A stretch of DNA of 64,000 bases from contig JAKSZU010000002.1 of the NCBI GenBank assembly GCA_026018925.1, positions 56,015,837 to 56,079,836 on the forward strand. The letters run 5' to 3'. The notes beneath the pieces are model-generated. The model made no database searches, was not told where the DNA came from, and saw only the letters and a program-made list of their open reading frames with translations. Below, piece after piece: positions 23,346-36,199 of the stretch (position 1 is its first letter; each line of letters starts with the position of its first letter). The position numbers and the translations under genes were made by a program. Origin of the DNA: Tupaia tana (lineage: Eukaryota > Chordata > Mammalia > Scandentia > Tupaiidae).

Positions 23346-23619
23346 GAAGAATCTATTAAATGAACAAATAAATAATAAACAAGTCATCTGGATAGTTAAC
23401 CTGGACCATGATTAACATCGCTGCAGCTGAAGCTCTGCAAATAAAGTGCCTTCTTAGCAGAGTTCTGATGAATCATCATATCCTATTTCTCTGGTGTTCA
23501 CATGTCTAGCTATTTCAAGACTGTTTGTATCAAACTTTTATTACAAATGCTAATACTGAGTTATTTAGGGAAAAAAGTGACAAAAACTTTCCATGTGGGT
23601 GAATAAAAAGTATTGCTTT

Positions 23620-23840
23620 CATTTCAGGGGGCCTAATTATAACACTGCTTTCTATTCTAGTGCCTATTTATTTCCCAAGTCTTCAGGGATTGGGTAGTAT
23701 TTAACAACGAAACAAGCAGTGCTACAGTGTCTAATTACGATTTTCTTGGAGGATTAATAAGTCATGTCTCATTAGCCCCACAAACTAGAGGTGTTAATCT
23801 TCACCTTGGCATTCTAATCTTGAAATAAGTTTGTGGATCA
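23620..23840. other. candidate conserved non-coding stretch
   Basis: A repeat-free stretch with several TAATTA-like cores (CCTAATTATAAC, TCTAATTACGATT, GATTAATAAGTC, GTTAATCTTC) and a smooth base composition. This is a pattern guess only; conservation cannot be seen in one sequence. Confidence 0.25.
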
Positions 23841-24411
23841 AGTATTGAAGGGTGTTGAGCAAATAGTTTGATTAAAGCCACTGAGTCTTCAGATGCCAAT
23901 CTCATGTTATTGATTCAAATGTATCTCTGCATACAAATACTTAGTGTATCTTTTCAAAAGTTCTAAGCAGTGGTCCAGAATGACCACTGGAGGAAGCCAC
24001 CATCTTGACTTTGACCAGATAATAAAACAGGAAGTATGTGTGCATTCTTCCTGATTTACCTGTCTTTCTTCCTATAATGGATTTTATTTTTTCCACACTG
24101 GGTAACAAGCACAGAGGCCAGAACCCAGTGAGCATACTCTTGTCAAATTTCTGGTAAAGGCTTGCAGGGGGCAGTGCTCTGTACATTTGCTGGCAACATT
24201 TTCTGAGAGGAGTGGGCTGTTTCCCTGTGCTGGGCCAAAAGGCTAAACAGTTTACTTCCAAACTCTTACTTAGTAAAAAACATTTGAAAACATTCTAGAC
24301 TTTTCTTTGTTTCTCAAAACTACTTACTTTCTTTGTTTCTCAAAACTACTGCCTGATTCTATAGGCACAAAGAAAAAAAAATCAATGAAGAAGAAATTAA
24401 AAACCAGTGTT

Positions 24412-24690
24412 GGTGCCAGCAGGTGGCATGGTGGTTGGGCACTGGATTCCCACATTGCCAACTACAGTTCGAGTCCTGGACCTGGTGGCTTGAAACTTGC
24501 ACCAGGCGTGTATGCGTGCATGCGTGCCCCAAATCTTAAGAAGAGAATGGAAGAGAAGGATTGCAGCAAGGCCATGCCCCCTGGGGGTGATTTCTCACTT
24601 TCTCTCTTTCTGTCTCTCTCTGTCTCCAGTGAGCACACATGCCCTATAACAAAAATCTCTTTTTCTAAAAATAAATAAATAAATAAATAA
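24412..24690 (+). mobile_element. tRNA-derived SINE, form A
   Basis: Form A body behind a form-B-like head (GGTGCCAGCAGGTGGCATGG), with an AATAAATAAATAA tail. Imperfect duplication CCAGTGTT / CCAATGTT at the ends. Confidence 0.9.
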
Positions 24691-25084
24691 GCCAATGTTA
24701 TTTCTTCAATCCTCAGTTAGATCTTTATAAAATTAAAAAGAGCTGGGCTAGGTAATCTGTTACGGTTCTTTAATTTTAAGATTTACAGAGCTCTTACTTT
24801 AGTGACAAAATCCATGTCTACCTCCAGGAGGTAGAACTTGTATTCTTTGTTCACAATATCATTCAGGGAATTTGCTCAGATAATGTAAAATTTAGCAAAC
24901 TCACAAAACACACTTGTGGTAAGAGACACAATGTATGAGGCAAACTGCAGAACACAAGTACTGATAGATCATACAGACCTCATGAAAGGATGTATAAATA
25001 TCAATAAAATTAATCTAGTGGCTTGGTGTCGGTAGATGGAAACATAAAATAATAATATAATGATAAAAATTAATAGGTATGTTT

Positions 25085-25310
25085 TATACTGGCTAGATGT
25101 TAAGTATTTCATATATATGTAATCACATTTAACCCTTAAAAGTGCATGAGACTGGCATGATTATCTACATTTCCGAGAAAAGCAAACTGAGGTTTGGGGG
25201 AGTTTGATAACTAGCCCAAGGTCACAGAGTCAACAAGTTATGGAAAGAAATTTGAACCCATTAGTCCAGCTTCAAAGACTATGACCCTCCACATGCACCA
25301 TCCTACCTGG
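25085..25310 (+). repeat. MIR SINE relic
   Basis: One of the clearest MIRs here: 'AAAGCAAACTGAGGTTTGG', 'AGCCCAAGGTCACAGAGTC' and 'AAATTTGAACCCATTAGTCC' in order. Confidence 0.78.
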
Positions 25311-26785
25311 GCAGGAAGTAGCTGCCTCCCTGTAGAACCTGGGTGTCAGGCAGAGTGCTACCTCTCCTATTCATGTTGCGACTGGTGGACATGCTACTGT
25401 CTACGCTCTTGGCTTGCTCCCCTTGAGAGCGAGAAGAGCCTCAGACATGACCTTGTGTCTCTTGCCCTCTGGGAGTTTTCTTTCATGCATGCTTTCTGTC
25501 TGTTCTCTCTCTCATCTCGGCCCTTATATTTTTATTTCTTCAGGATAACCTACCTGGCTTGGATTAGCTTTGACTTCTGGAATGTGATTCCATTATTGCT
25601 TGTTTTGCCCACCTGCTTCTGACTTTCTGGCTCTGCCTTGGTTGTTGTGTTTTGAGTTCTGCTACAAGTTGACTTTGTCTTTCTCCTTTTCTATACTATG
25701 AATTTGGCTTCCCCCTTTAGTTAACTTTATTCTGCAGTACCTATTGTGACTTAGGACAAGCAAGATGACAGGAACATGGGCACCCACGCTGGAGGTAAAA
25801 GGCGAGTGGAGATAAGGAAACAGAAACAAGCTTGCTGTGTGTTGCTAGGAGGGGCTGATTTATAAGGGTAAAAGATGGTCTTTACTGAGAATGGCAATAC
25901 CATGAAATAGGCAAGACCATTAGAAAACAGACATGCTGAGTGGATGTAGCACAGTAAACAGAACGCGAGTACAAATGTCAGAAAAAAAGAAGCTGCCCAT
26001 TAAAACCAGTTTATATAGAAGAAAAATGTAATCCTGAATAGCACTGACAGAAGAGGGAAGGGAAGGTGAAAGGACACCGAGCAGGGGGCTTTACCCCAAC
26101 TCCAGGCAGTACCAAGTCACACTAAGGTAGAGAGGGGACACGCATGGAGGAACACGTTGAGTGGAGCAGGTATTTTGAAGAGTCATTGGGACTTGGAAGA
26201 AGACTGGATAAACGTGCAATTTAAGTATAGTCCCTGCTTCCAAAAAACCTTGGTTCCTTTGCGGGAGTTCAGTTAGAGGTACTTAAGGAAAGGATTTCAC
26301 TCGAGTTCCAGCATTTCACTATTCAGGTCAAGTCAGCCTCACAGTGGACAGGAAAGCAACCAGTAACAATCTGCTGTTATTACAATGCTACTTAGTAGTA
26401 AGCATTCTTAGGTTTTTCTCTTTTATAGTTTCTACACCATGAACTCAGATTTCTCAAAGGTATATGAGACACCGAAAAGCATATTTTTATTAAAAATGTA
26501 CACTACATCCTTTCTGGATAAGTGCTAAAGATCACAAAGAATGAAGTTATTATTTTTCTTCCTAGAGGTTAAGTACTTTCAGGACATAGACTTTTATTCT
26601 AATAATCCTAAATCAGTGTAATAATGGCCCAGCTTATAATATCATCCTTGAATTGACAGAGGCAAGGAAACTCAGAAATTTCACATCTTATAAGCATTAT
26701 AAGAAGACTCCTGTGATGGACAGATAGGGCAGCTGTTATGAACCCTAACCTCTGATGTTTGTGCTCTTTGTCTGTTTTTCTCTCG
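25311..26785. other. intronic single-copy DNA
   Basis: Nothing recognisable. Open frames here have no known domain. Confidence 0.45.
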
Positions 26786-26789
26786 TTGA

Positions 26790-27195
26790 GGATGTGCAGG
26801 ATCTGTGACCCACATCTAACCAAGCTATGGCAAAGGCGATGATAGGACGTCGTTCTGTGACTTTGTTCCACTGTGTAAGATTGCCTTTCTCTAGGCTTCT
26901 CAAGAGTCTCTTTCTCTGTTACTGGATTTGAAGGAAGCTGCCAAAACCCTTAGCTGCTAAAATATGGATGTTGTCAACAACGCCATGGGAAGAGAACCAT
27001 ATTTTTCCCTTAGTTGAGCCTCCAGATTGAGCATGAAACCCTGGCTGATTAATGACAGCTTTGTAAGACTGAAGAGGAGACCCTAGCTAAGTCATGCCCA
27101 GACGCATGCCCCCTAGGAATGATGAGATAATAAGCATATGTTGTTTAAACTGCTTAGATTTGTGGGGATTTGTTATGCAGCACAGAAAATAAATA
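26790..27195 (+). repeat. LTR-like relic (MaLR-type suspected)
   Basis: 'TTGAGCCTCCAGATTGAGC', 'CTAGCTAAGTCATGCCCAG', 'TGATGAGATAATAAGC' and 'TGTTGTTTAAACTGCTTAG' match the 3' half of an abundant old mammalian LTR. Confidence 0.52.
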
Positions 27196-27343
27196 AAGTT
27201 CAGTTTTGGTTCTCCTCTTTTATTGGTTCTATAGACTGTGATTATACTTCCATCCTTCCAGTTACTATGCCAGAGACCTCCCAGTCATTCTGGGCATCTC
27301 CCTGCCCCTATGATCAACATCTAGCATCTAATCTTTATGATCA

Positions 27344-27601
27344 GGGCCAGCAGGTGGTGTAGTGGTTAAGGCCTGGATCCCACATGGCTGACTCTGTAGT
27401 TCAAGTCTCAGACCACGCAGCTTGAAAAACATGCCAGGTGTATGTGAATCCTAAGAGGAACACAGAGAAGAAGGGATTGCAGTGTGGCTCTCCTCCCTGG
27501 GGGGTGATTTCTTACTTCTCTCTCTCCCTGTCTCTATCTTTCTCTGGCAAGTGCACTTGCCCTATGACAAAAATCTAAAAAAAAAAAAAAAAAAAAAAAA
27601 A
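27344..27601 (+). mobile_element. tRNA-derived SINE, form A
   Basis: Head GGGCCAGCAGGTGGTGTAG, form-A body and CCCTATGACAAAAATC, then an A-run of about 25. The middle lacks some of the CCCAAGATCCC segment. Confidence 0.87.
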
Positions 27602-27804
27602 TCATGTTCAAAGATCTTCTTTCTTACCCAGCTCTTCTTTTCCCTGTTTCATACCCTCCAAGTAGTGAATGTTAGACTATACCACTCGTGCCTTTCTTTC
27701 TTCAGGACTAAGGGCTACAAAATGCTCACATGACCTCATTCGCAGGGAGAGAAGGAGGCAGTAGTATTGCCATGGACAAGGAGTAAATATTCAAAGAAGA
27801 CAAG

Positions 27805-27987
27805 AGGCCAGCAGGTGGCGTGGAGGTTAAAGGCGCTGGACTCCCACATGGCCAAACGTGGTTTGAGTCCCGAACCTGGTAGCTTGCTTTCTCTCTCCCT
27901 CATTCTCTCTCACTTGTCCCTCTCTGGTCAAATTTAAATAAATAAATGAATAAATAAAGTTAAAGAAAATAATTATTAAAAAAAAGA
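27805..27987 (+). mobile_element. tRNA-derived SINE, form B
   Basis: Head GAGGCCAGCAGGTGGCGTGG, ACTCCCACATGGCC, TGGTTTGAGTCCCG, short TC tract, CCCTCTCTGGTCAAATTTAA and AATAAATAAA tail. Confidence 0.9.
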
Positions 27988-28465
27988 GAAGAGAGCACTG
28001 CTGGGGTGATGAGGTAAGGCAGGGGAATGTCAGGGTCTTTGCTCAGACTCCAGTTAATTTCATTGCTCCCTGGGCATCCTAGCCCAGAATTAATTTCCTC
28101 ACTTTACTGCAGAGACACTTCTAAATTCCTTTACCAGCTTTCACCATGTCCCGCCTGGACCAAATACTGGTTCTGGCTTGGAGCTTATTCCCCCTCAAAT
28201 TTATTCTCTACACTATTCCCCAAAACACAGATAGGGCTTATTGCAGAATGTTTCCCACTGGGACTCGGGAGAAACTACAACTTCTAAGTGTAGGCCTAGT
28301 GCCTCCCATGTCTGGTTGGCCCTGTTACCTCTTCTGCACATGTCCTGTTGCATGCTTCCACCTCTCACTTTGTTTCCATACTGACAGTTAACGTTTGTGC
28401 TACATGCATCTCTATAGTTCTGTAGAAGTTGTTCTCACTGTAAGAAATGCTCTTCTTCAGCATTT

Positions 28466-28702
28466 AAAAAAAATTGCTAGAAAGCATATGTGCTCACCAG
28501 AGAGAGATAATGAGAGAGAGGAAATGAGAAAGAACCCCAAAAGGGGTGATCATGCTGCCATCCCTTCTTATCCATTCTTCCATTGGGATTTGGAGTGTAT
28601 ACATACCTGCTCCCGGCATGCTTTTCAAGCCACTGGGTAAAGGACTCGAACCATGCAGTTGGCCATGTGGGAGCCAGCTACCTTAACTAGTATACCACCT
28701 AC
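28466..28702 (-). mobile_element. tRNA-derived SINE, form C
   Basis: A diverged member with TTGCTAGAAAGCATATGTGC at its 3' end and CGGCATGCTTTTCAAGCC after the tRNA part, seen in + orientation. CAGCATTT is repeated at both borders. Confidence 0.8.
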
Positions 28703-28905
28703 CAGCATTTCTTGGAATAATATCACCCCACTCTTTAAATTTCATGGACATATTGTAAACCCTCAGGAATCCTTGAGTCACCTATTATGAGGAATAATTC
28801 TAGGCCAGGGCAGAGAACTTGTGGGGATCCAGTTAGGAAAGCATCAAGACTCCTGCAAATTGCTCATTTGATCCAAGGGGATATTCTTCAGTCCACCATC
28901 ACGGT

Positions 28906-29178
28906 TTATTTTATTTTATTTTTTTTTTTTTGAGAGATTTTTGCTATAGTGTGCATGTGCTTGCTGGAGAGACAGAGAGCCAGAAAATGAGAAATCACCC
29001 CTGGGGGGATGGCCACACTGCGACCCCTTCTATTCTACTCCATTCTCCTCTTAATATTTTGGGCATTCACAAACATGTGCGTGGTTTGAGTTTCAAGCCA
29101 TTGGATCCAGGACTCGAACTGCAGTCAGCCATGTGGGAGTCCAGTGACATAAGCATTATGGCATCTGTTGGTCTCCCA
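28906..29178 (-). mobile_element. tRNA-derived SINE, form A
   Basis: Complete form A with poly(A) tail at 28906-28931 (as T). The copy is moderately diverged, with many CpG sites lost. Confidence 0.88.
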
Positions 29179-29179
29179 T

Positions 29180-30750
29180 AATCAAATATTAACCACAACT
29201 AATAGAAAGTTACAAAAGTATCAACATACTACATGCTGCAACAATGGTAATGCAGTTTAGATATTATTTTGTATATCTTTTCCTTTGGCTAGAAAAAGTA
29301 TAATAGCGATATCCCTCTTATTACAATAATATTAAAATTAATCTCTCTTTAGGTGGATATGTGTTTTTATAATTTAATGTGGGTATTTTATTTTACATAA
29401 AAATTTTGTAATGCAAATTATCAAATTTTTTTTGAGATGACTGGAAAGGTCATAAGCTAAGAAACCATGAAAAGAAGATTTTAGCATCTGAATAGCAGGA
29501 GATAATATTGTCATGATATTTTTGATGCCAGAAGCTTATGCAGCCTATGTAGGACACAAAATCAAGTCAATTCGGGTTTAAAACTGAGAAGAAGTCAGCA
29601 AAAGATGTTTACACATCAAAAGTAGTCCAAGGAGTAAGGAACCAACTTCATTCTTTAGTTTGGAAATGTATTAGGAATACAAGTGCCACTAGAGGGCTCC
29701 CTAATATTCCACAATTGTGCTAGATCTGCCTATCACAGTAGGGATAACAGAATAATGAATAAAAATGCTCTGTAACTTAAAGTATATTTCTTAGTCACAT
29801 TAACATTTGCACGTCTGTATAAAGCCTGAGATGTATAACTTTATTATTTTAAAGCTTGCTAGAGTTAAAAATGTGTCCATGGTAAATAACTTAGCAATGC
29901 GAATGTAAATACACCCCTGACAGAGAAAGGCATAATGTACTTCCTTACATACCATTTCTTTGGTGCAATAAAAGGGGTAGAAAAAACTTCATCTAGTTTC
30001 CTGATTACTTTTCTTCTAAGTACTTCAAAGCAAAAAGATTCAAATTTACCACCTGAGTCATTCTATCCTATCAATATGATCATTATTTATTGATATGAAA
30101 TATATATATATATATAATTACATATTAGATTGTTTAACTTTATTCAACAGAGTATACAGAATAATAAATCTAAATTGTGAGTAATAATATGACCAGTTAA
30201 ATGAATCCATGAAAGGCTTTGTTCTATGTAGATGCGCTTAAGAAACAAAGTAACTTATGTTATTAGGATATATTTTATTTATTGTTCTAAGGCATATAAA
30301 ATGAAAACTTACCTGAAAACTTTTGCTCAGTCTCACTAAATCACATTTATAACAAAAGCTTTATTACAATGAAAGGAAATATGGGGTATTAAGCGTCCTT
30401 TCTATAGGATATTGTGATTTATGTTTGTTTCTACAGACTTCCAGATAGGTTCAAAGTAGAAGAGCACTGCATTACATAGTTTTTATTTGTTTCTATTCCT
30501 GTCAAACGTTGTGGCATAAATATATGAAAATTTCATGCAGAACTATATTTGGAGTCTTTTTACTCTGGAAAATAGGAACTCTTTGAATCGAAGAGATCAG
30601 AATTGTTTTGGGGGTGAGAGATGTGCCAAGTAAGGAAGAAAAGGCAACTTTCCCTAGCTTTTCTTCTGTATTTTTTTCCTTTTTTTTAATTGAAATGTAT
30701 TATACATTCTCTCTCTCTCTCGTTTTCCATCTCAGCCTGTTAATTCCCAA
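29180..30750. other. AT-rich intronic single-copy DNA
   Basis: No gene or SINE. A short (TA)n run lies at 30098-30118 and a CT run near 30710. Confidence 0.5.
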
Positions 30751-30754
30751 ATAA

Positions 30755-30949
30755 TTTTTTAAAGAATTATATTTTTGAACTTTATGTATGTATTTATTTT
30801 AATTTGACTAGAAAGGGACAGAGTGAGAAAGAGAGAGAGAGAGAGAGGGAAAGTGAGAAAGCAAGCCACCAGATCTGGGACTTGAACCTCAGTCAACCAC
30901 ATGGGAGTCCAGCACCCTTAACCACCATGCCACCTGCCACTGCCCCCCC
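30755..30949 (-). mobile_element. tRNA-derived SINE, form B
   Basis: Minus strand: GGCAGTGGCAGGTGGCATGG head, ACTCCCATGTGGTTGACTG, TCTGGTGGCTTGCTTTC, expanded CT tract, and CTAGTCAAATTAAA tail. Confidence 0.85.
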
Positions 30950-31008
30950 ACTAAACTTTTAAATATAAGTTTTTAAATAAAATTTTGTGGGCTGGCAGAC
31001 AATTTATT

Positions 31009-31075
31009 TTTTAAAAAATAATTATTTAATTTTATTTATTCATTCACTTATTTAAATTTGACCTGAGAGATAGAG

Positions 31076-31136
<61 letters not shown>

Positions 31137-31231
31137 AAGTGAGAAAGCAAGCCACTAAGTCCAGGACTTGAACTGTGGTCAGCCATGTGGGAGCATCTAG
31201 TACCTTCACCACCATGCCACCTGCTGGCCAC
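31009..31231 (-). mobile_element. tRNA-derived SINE, form B, with (CA)n(GA)n expansion
   Basis: Head GGCCAGCAGGTGGCATGG (minus strand). The TC segment has expanded to a CA run (31077-31102) and a GA run (31103-31135). The 13-bp CAGACAATTTATT flanks it at 30996 and 31232. Confidence 0.9.
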
Positions 31232-31587
31232 CAGACAATTTATTCTTATTTTAAGGTGTGTATATATTTTTTTCTATTTATTTCCTACAAACAAATACAT
31301 GACTTGTTTACAGACACTTACTTGTCTGCCCTTCTTCTAGTACTATACTTGAAAAAAATGAAGATAGCTTCTGAAAAGAAAGGCTGGAAATTAAATAGTA
31401 ATATACTCTAACTCAGACTCTTTACTAAACAAGTGAAGACCATACTAAAACATTAAAGACGGGGGTATTATAATCTTTGACTTAACCTGAACATTTTGAG
31501 ATGTGACAATTCTTTTGCTAAAATCTTTTGTTTCCTTTTATTTAAAACAAGAAAAAAACTAAACAAAAACTTTCAAGTTGAAAACTC

Positions 31588-31846
31588 GGGACCAGCAGTT
31601 AGCGTAATGGCTATGTCGCTGGACTCCCATGTACTCGACTGCGGTTGGAGTCCCGGACCCAGCGGCTTAAACTCATGCCAGGTGCGCATTTGCATGCATG
31701 CCCAAGATCCCGAGAGGAGAATGGAGGAGAAGGGATTGCGGCATGGCCATCCCCTCTGGGGGGTGATTTCTCGCTTTCTATCTGTCTCTCTCTGTCTTTC
31801 TGGCAAGCGCACGTGCCCTATAGCGAAAACCTCTCCAAAAAAAAGA
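31588..31846 (+). mobile_element. tRNA-derived SINE, form A, little diverged
   Basis: Full form A with many CpGs still present (GTCGCTGG, CCGGACCC, CCCTATAGCGAAAAC) and a short A tail. GAAAACTC is repeated at both borders. Confidence 0.93.
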
Positions 31847-31859
31847 AAACTCAAGTGAA

Positions 31860-34592
31860 AATCAGATCAGTTAGCTTGTTAAATGCATATCTCTAGACAA
31901 TATATTTGAAAATACTGACTAGACACTAAATTTGATAACACAAAAATATAACGAATGATTTATTGATAATATATTACACAGATGAAAAATGATTGTTTCC
32001 AGATTTTATGGCTAGTCTCCAATTATTTCTTCCATTGTCTCAACTATATTAAGTATATATACAAATATACTAAGTATTCACATGTATTTAGTATATATGT
32101 GTATATATACATGTATTAAGTTTCTATGTGTGCATATATACACATATATATTTAAAAATGATATTTACATACCTAAATATGAGAAAGGCAGCTAGGAGCT
32201 ACCTGATAAATATATTAAGCAGCTATATAAATCATGAGAATAAAAGAAAAACATTTCTTTTTATTCTAAATAATATTTTCTGAGTTAATTTGAGCTTAGC
32301 TTAGAATAAATAATCATGCAAGGCCATTGGTATGTATTTCTCTGATTTCAGTGGCAAAATGATACTGAAATAATTTAATATCATGGGGAGGCTAGCTCAT
32401 CTTGCATACACACACATATATGTACATATAAGTATGCATGTATATTTGTATATTTGTATATTTTTTTCCTTGCACGGTTATAAAGTTTTGCACTGCTGAT
32501 AACACAATGAACCATAATTCATTCACAGTCTCTGTCTTTTTGGAGCTTACTGTTGTGTTGGAGATAAAAAGTATAGACCTGAAGTTAAATAACAATACAA
32601 GACAACAGTGCATGGAATGGCAGGAGGCAGAGACTTCAAGAACAGGTCTAGAACTCATCATAGGCAAAGTGTCTGGATCTGTGGCTTTCCAGACCCCTGG
32701 AAGGGCTGGTCTTGCAGCACCTCAGGGATGCCCTAGAAGATTAGTCATAAACCTTGGCTTACTGTTCAAGCTACGGGGCCAGAAATGTACACCTGTTGTA
32801 AGAGCTAAAGATTAATTCTAAGTATTTTAAGACAGTGGCCTTAATTGAAAAGTTCCATCCACTTAGGTCATTTGTTCCTTCATTTGTCTTCCTGGTTACT
32901 AGTAATGAACTGACTTATGAAAGTCTGTGCTGTACATCCTTAAATTTTAATCCAGGACATTCAGTATAGAATTATCTCAACACAATAATTTCTATCCCCT
33001 TAAGGTTTATTTCAGATTCTTGTTTTTGTTTTAATTTCAAGTGCAAGGTATATAGATCACAAAATTCTAGACTCTCGTGATGGTCATTAAGTAACCAAGA
33101 GAAAGTTAATCAATTTGCCAAGTGAAGTTTTATCATGTGTCTGTGCCTAAGGCTATTGAATCAAACTAAGTGGATTTAGCTCTCAAAACTACCATGCAGG
33201 GAATGACCATTTCCCTTACCAGTTTATTAGGGTTCCCTCTAATCCCAATAGTTGATTCTAAATAATCTACATATATTGGCAGGTGTTGACCGCTGTCTTT
33301 TCCACACTAATTTTCTATTCTAATTGCCTAATGTTAAGGTCATGTATTATCCCAGCTGAGTCATGAAGTGCAGCCTTACCTAGGCAGCTGAAATCCCCAC
33401 AAAGTTGACCCAATGTGGCAAGATTATTATGACTCATGGCCTTCCCTTATATTGTTAGTCAATATTTACAGGCACCGTGGTCTATGAATGAGATACAGCT
33501 CAGGAAATTACTCCTAAGAGAGGGGAAAAAATGTGGACAGTTTTTCTACAGGCTGAAAGAGAAGAAAGGCTCCCAACTTCATGGTTTCTATTCTATTCTA
33601 TTTCACTTTTTATCTGATATTGCAGTAGAGTAGAATTTGAGTAGAATTTTCTAGAAGTAAGTTTATCCTTCTACAGTGATTTGTTTGGGGACACAGGGAA
33701 TGAAAATTCCTAGTGAAAGCCTACATGTGTGTTATAAGTCATATATAAATAGGCCAGTTTGTAGATAGGTGGGCCTGGGCCTCCATCATTTTCCACATAC
33801 ATGTCTCCTGTAAACATAAACTTTATATTCTCTTCCTCGTGTCATTCCTGAATATAGGTATTCTGGGCCATTTTCTACAGTCAGAGATCACAGATGATGG
33901 ACTGGCCTCCTACCACACCTCAGCTGGAAAGAAAAATCTGATGTCTGGACATGTGTAGTCTTGTGGAAAGGAACCTTACGGGCAAGAGCAGTAGTATGGC
34001 TAGCAGTATTTCCCCAGAGATGGTCTGATTTAAAAAAAAAATCGATATCAACTCTTGACACATTTTCATTTACATCAGCACATGGCTTTCAGTCAGGGCA
34101 CAAATCAATAGGCAGCTTTTAACACTGCCCAACTATTTCTTTCTACTGGGTTTCAGGCAGGCCATTTGCTGTTAACATACCGTGTTTCTTAGGGAGGAAA
34201 GTTGAACTGTTTTCCTGACTAATCACAGCAGCCTAAACCGTAGCATTAATCACATGACATTTTCTTCATCACCACTTACAGCCAATTGACTTTTTACTTA
34301 GTGAAAGCATTTGAAGAAGGTGACAGTTGTTCCAAGGGGGTCAAGGGTCAATGGGAAGAAGAAATATTTAGTTCCAAAACATATACGGTATTGTATATGG
34401 CCTCTAAAGTTGACACTATGCCAGACAGTCATTATCAGCCTTACTACTTGCTAGGTAGGATCTCATGGACAAGATAGAGACTTAGATTTGTTTAAAACTA
34501 AAGTGCTAGCTTAGAGTCAAAGCATTTGTGTTAAAAACAATCTGTGCCTCTCACTAATGTCACGTTAAGAGTCATGAATACTTGGCAAAAAC
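31860..34592. other. intronic single-copy DNA with AT microsatellites
   Basis: No gene recognised. ATAC/TATG-rich tracts lie at 32045-32155 and 32405-32465. Confidence 0.5.
32045..32155. repeat. TATA/TATG/ATAC-rich simple sequence
   Basis: Imperfect alternating purine-pyrimidine tract. Confidence 0.7.
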
Positions 34593-34608
34593 ATTGTCTC
34601 TAACCTTT

Positions 34609-34656
34609 CTTTTTTAAAAAAAATAATTGCTGGAAGGTACATATACTTGAGAGAGA

Positions 34657-34718
<62 letters not shown>

Positions 34719-34910
34719 CTCCCCCATGGGGTGTGGTCACACCACAATGTTTTTTCCTCTATTCCTCCTTCCTGTCAGGATTTTGGACATGCATGCACAT
34801 GTACTTGGCATGTTTTTCAAGCCTCTGGAGCCAGGATTTAAACCTCAGTAGGCCATGTGGGATCCAGTTCCCAATGCATAGTGCTTAACCACTATGTTAT
34901 GGGGTTGGCC
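34609..34910 (-). mobile_element. tRNA-derived SINE, form C (reference copy), with (GA)n expansion
   Basis: Best-preserved form C. On the minus strand: GGCCAACCCCATAACATAGT head, GGATCCCACATGGCC, AGGCTTGAAAAACATGCC, TGGTGTGACC, a long CT/GA run (34647-34716), and TTCCAGCAATT end. Flanked by TTGTCTCTAACCTTTC / TTGTCTCTAACTTTTC, a 16-bp duplication with one mismatch. Confidence 0.92.
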
Positions 34911-34944
34911 TTGTCTCTAACTTTTCAGAGTAAATTTTCTTTAT

Positions 34945-35250
34945 TTATTTCTTTTCTTTCCTTTCTTTAAAATTTCTTTTCTCTTTTTTTGGTACATGTG
35001 TTTGCTGGAGAGACAAAGAGAGATGGAAAGAGAGAAAGTGAAACAGAGAGAGAGAAAGTGACACAGAAAGAAAGTGAAAAACCACCCTCCAGGGCCATAT
35101 CACAATCCCTTCTCTCAATTTTCCTCTTGGGATTTTGGGCACATATGCACACATGCCTGGTGTGAGTTTCAAGCTGCTGGGTCCAGGACTTAAACTGTGG
35201 TCAGCCATGTAGGAGTCCAATGCCTTAACCACTATACCACCTGCTGGCCC
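34945..35250 (-). mobile_element. tRNA-derived SINE, form A with a B-type head
   Basis: Minus strand: GGGGCCAGCAGGTGGTATAG, ACTCCTACATGGCTGACC, form-A body, a long irregular CT region, and a T/TTTC tail at 34945-34989. It lies 34 bp from the preceding form C copy. Confidence 0.88.
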
Positions 35251-35254
35251 CATG

Positions 35255-36187
35255 TTTTCTTTTTCTTTTTTTTTTTTAATTTTTTTAAACTAGCATAAAA
35301 ATTCAGTTAGATCTGATGCTATGTGATATCAGCAACTTGTGCATATTGGCAGTCTCAATTAAAGGTAATACATAGTTCATTACTGCAGCAACTCAGATTT
35401 CTAAATAATGAATTAAATTCTTAAATTATTTAGAACCCACAAAGGGGTTATTAAGCTGAACAAGTAGAAGTGTGGAAAGGTTTACAACATATTCAGCTAG
35501 GGAAATTCCAAAACACAAAGGTAACATGTTTTAAAAATATATGAAAAGACAGCCTCTTTTATTATTTTACATTATTTTACATTATTCTCTAACATCAATG
35601 ATATCTCTTCTGAGTAGGGCTCCCCTGGGATGCTAGTGTCCTCAGATACTCCCTAAAAAAGTAAAAATGGTTTGAAGAAAGATGCCTGTTGCTGATTTAT
35701 AGTTGGTATGGGTTGATCAAAGGCTCCAAAAACATCTTCAGTAAAGAAAACTGTGTATTTGCTTTAGTGTTTACTGCCTAACCATTCTGGAGTATGTTCC
35801 TGAACTCCCAGCTTCGAAATAGCTGCACAACAGCCCATCCTATCTCAGGTATTTTGGCATTCTTAGACTAATGGTGGTTCTAGTTGTCTTAACATTTTCT
35901 AGTACAGAAATGGAAGCAGGTCTGTAGATCTGAAAGGGCTTGCTGCCGTTTGCTTACCTCCTCCTGCTTCAGAGAGTAAGGACACCTTGGACATGACCAG
36001 GCTAGGTTCCTTATGTCTTAAATAGCTAGGACAAATCTTGCCATGACAGACGAGGGTAACTTGAGAAGGAGATAAATCTTAACCACAGTGGCTATATACT
36101 AGGGAGCAAGAATTAGGTATTTTGAGCTGAAGGGATTTACAGAGTCTTTTTTTTTCCCTTTTACAATGTTCAGTTTTTTGGATTAAA
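35255..36187. other. intronic single-copy DNA
   Basis: Nothing recognisable beyond short T runs. Confidence 0.45.
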
Positions 36188-36199
36188 GGTTTGTGTCCT

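Noticed and set aside
23941..24261. 106-codon minus-strand frame
   Set aside because: No recognisable domain and no splice context. Possibly single-copy intron sequence only.
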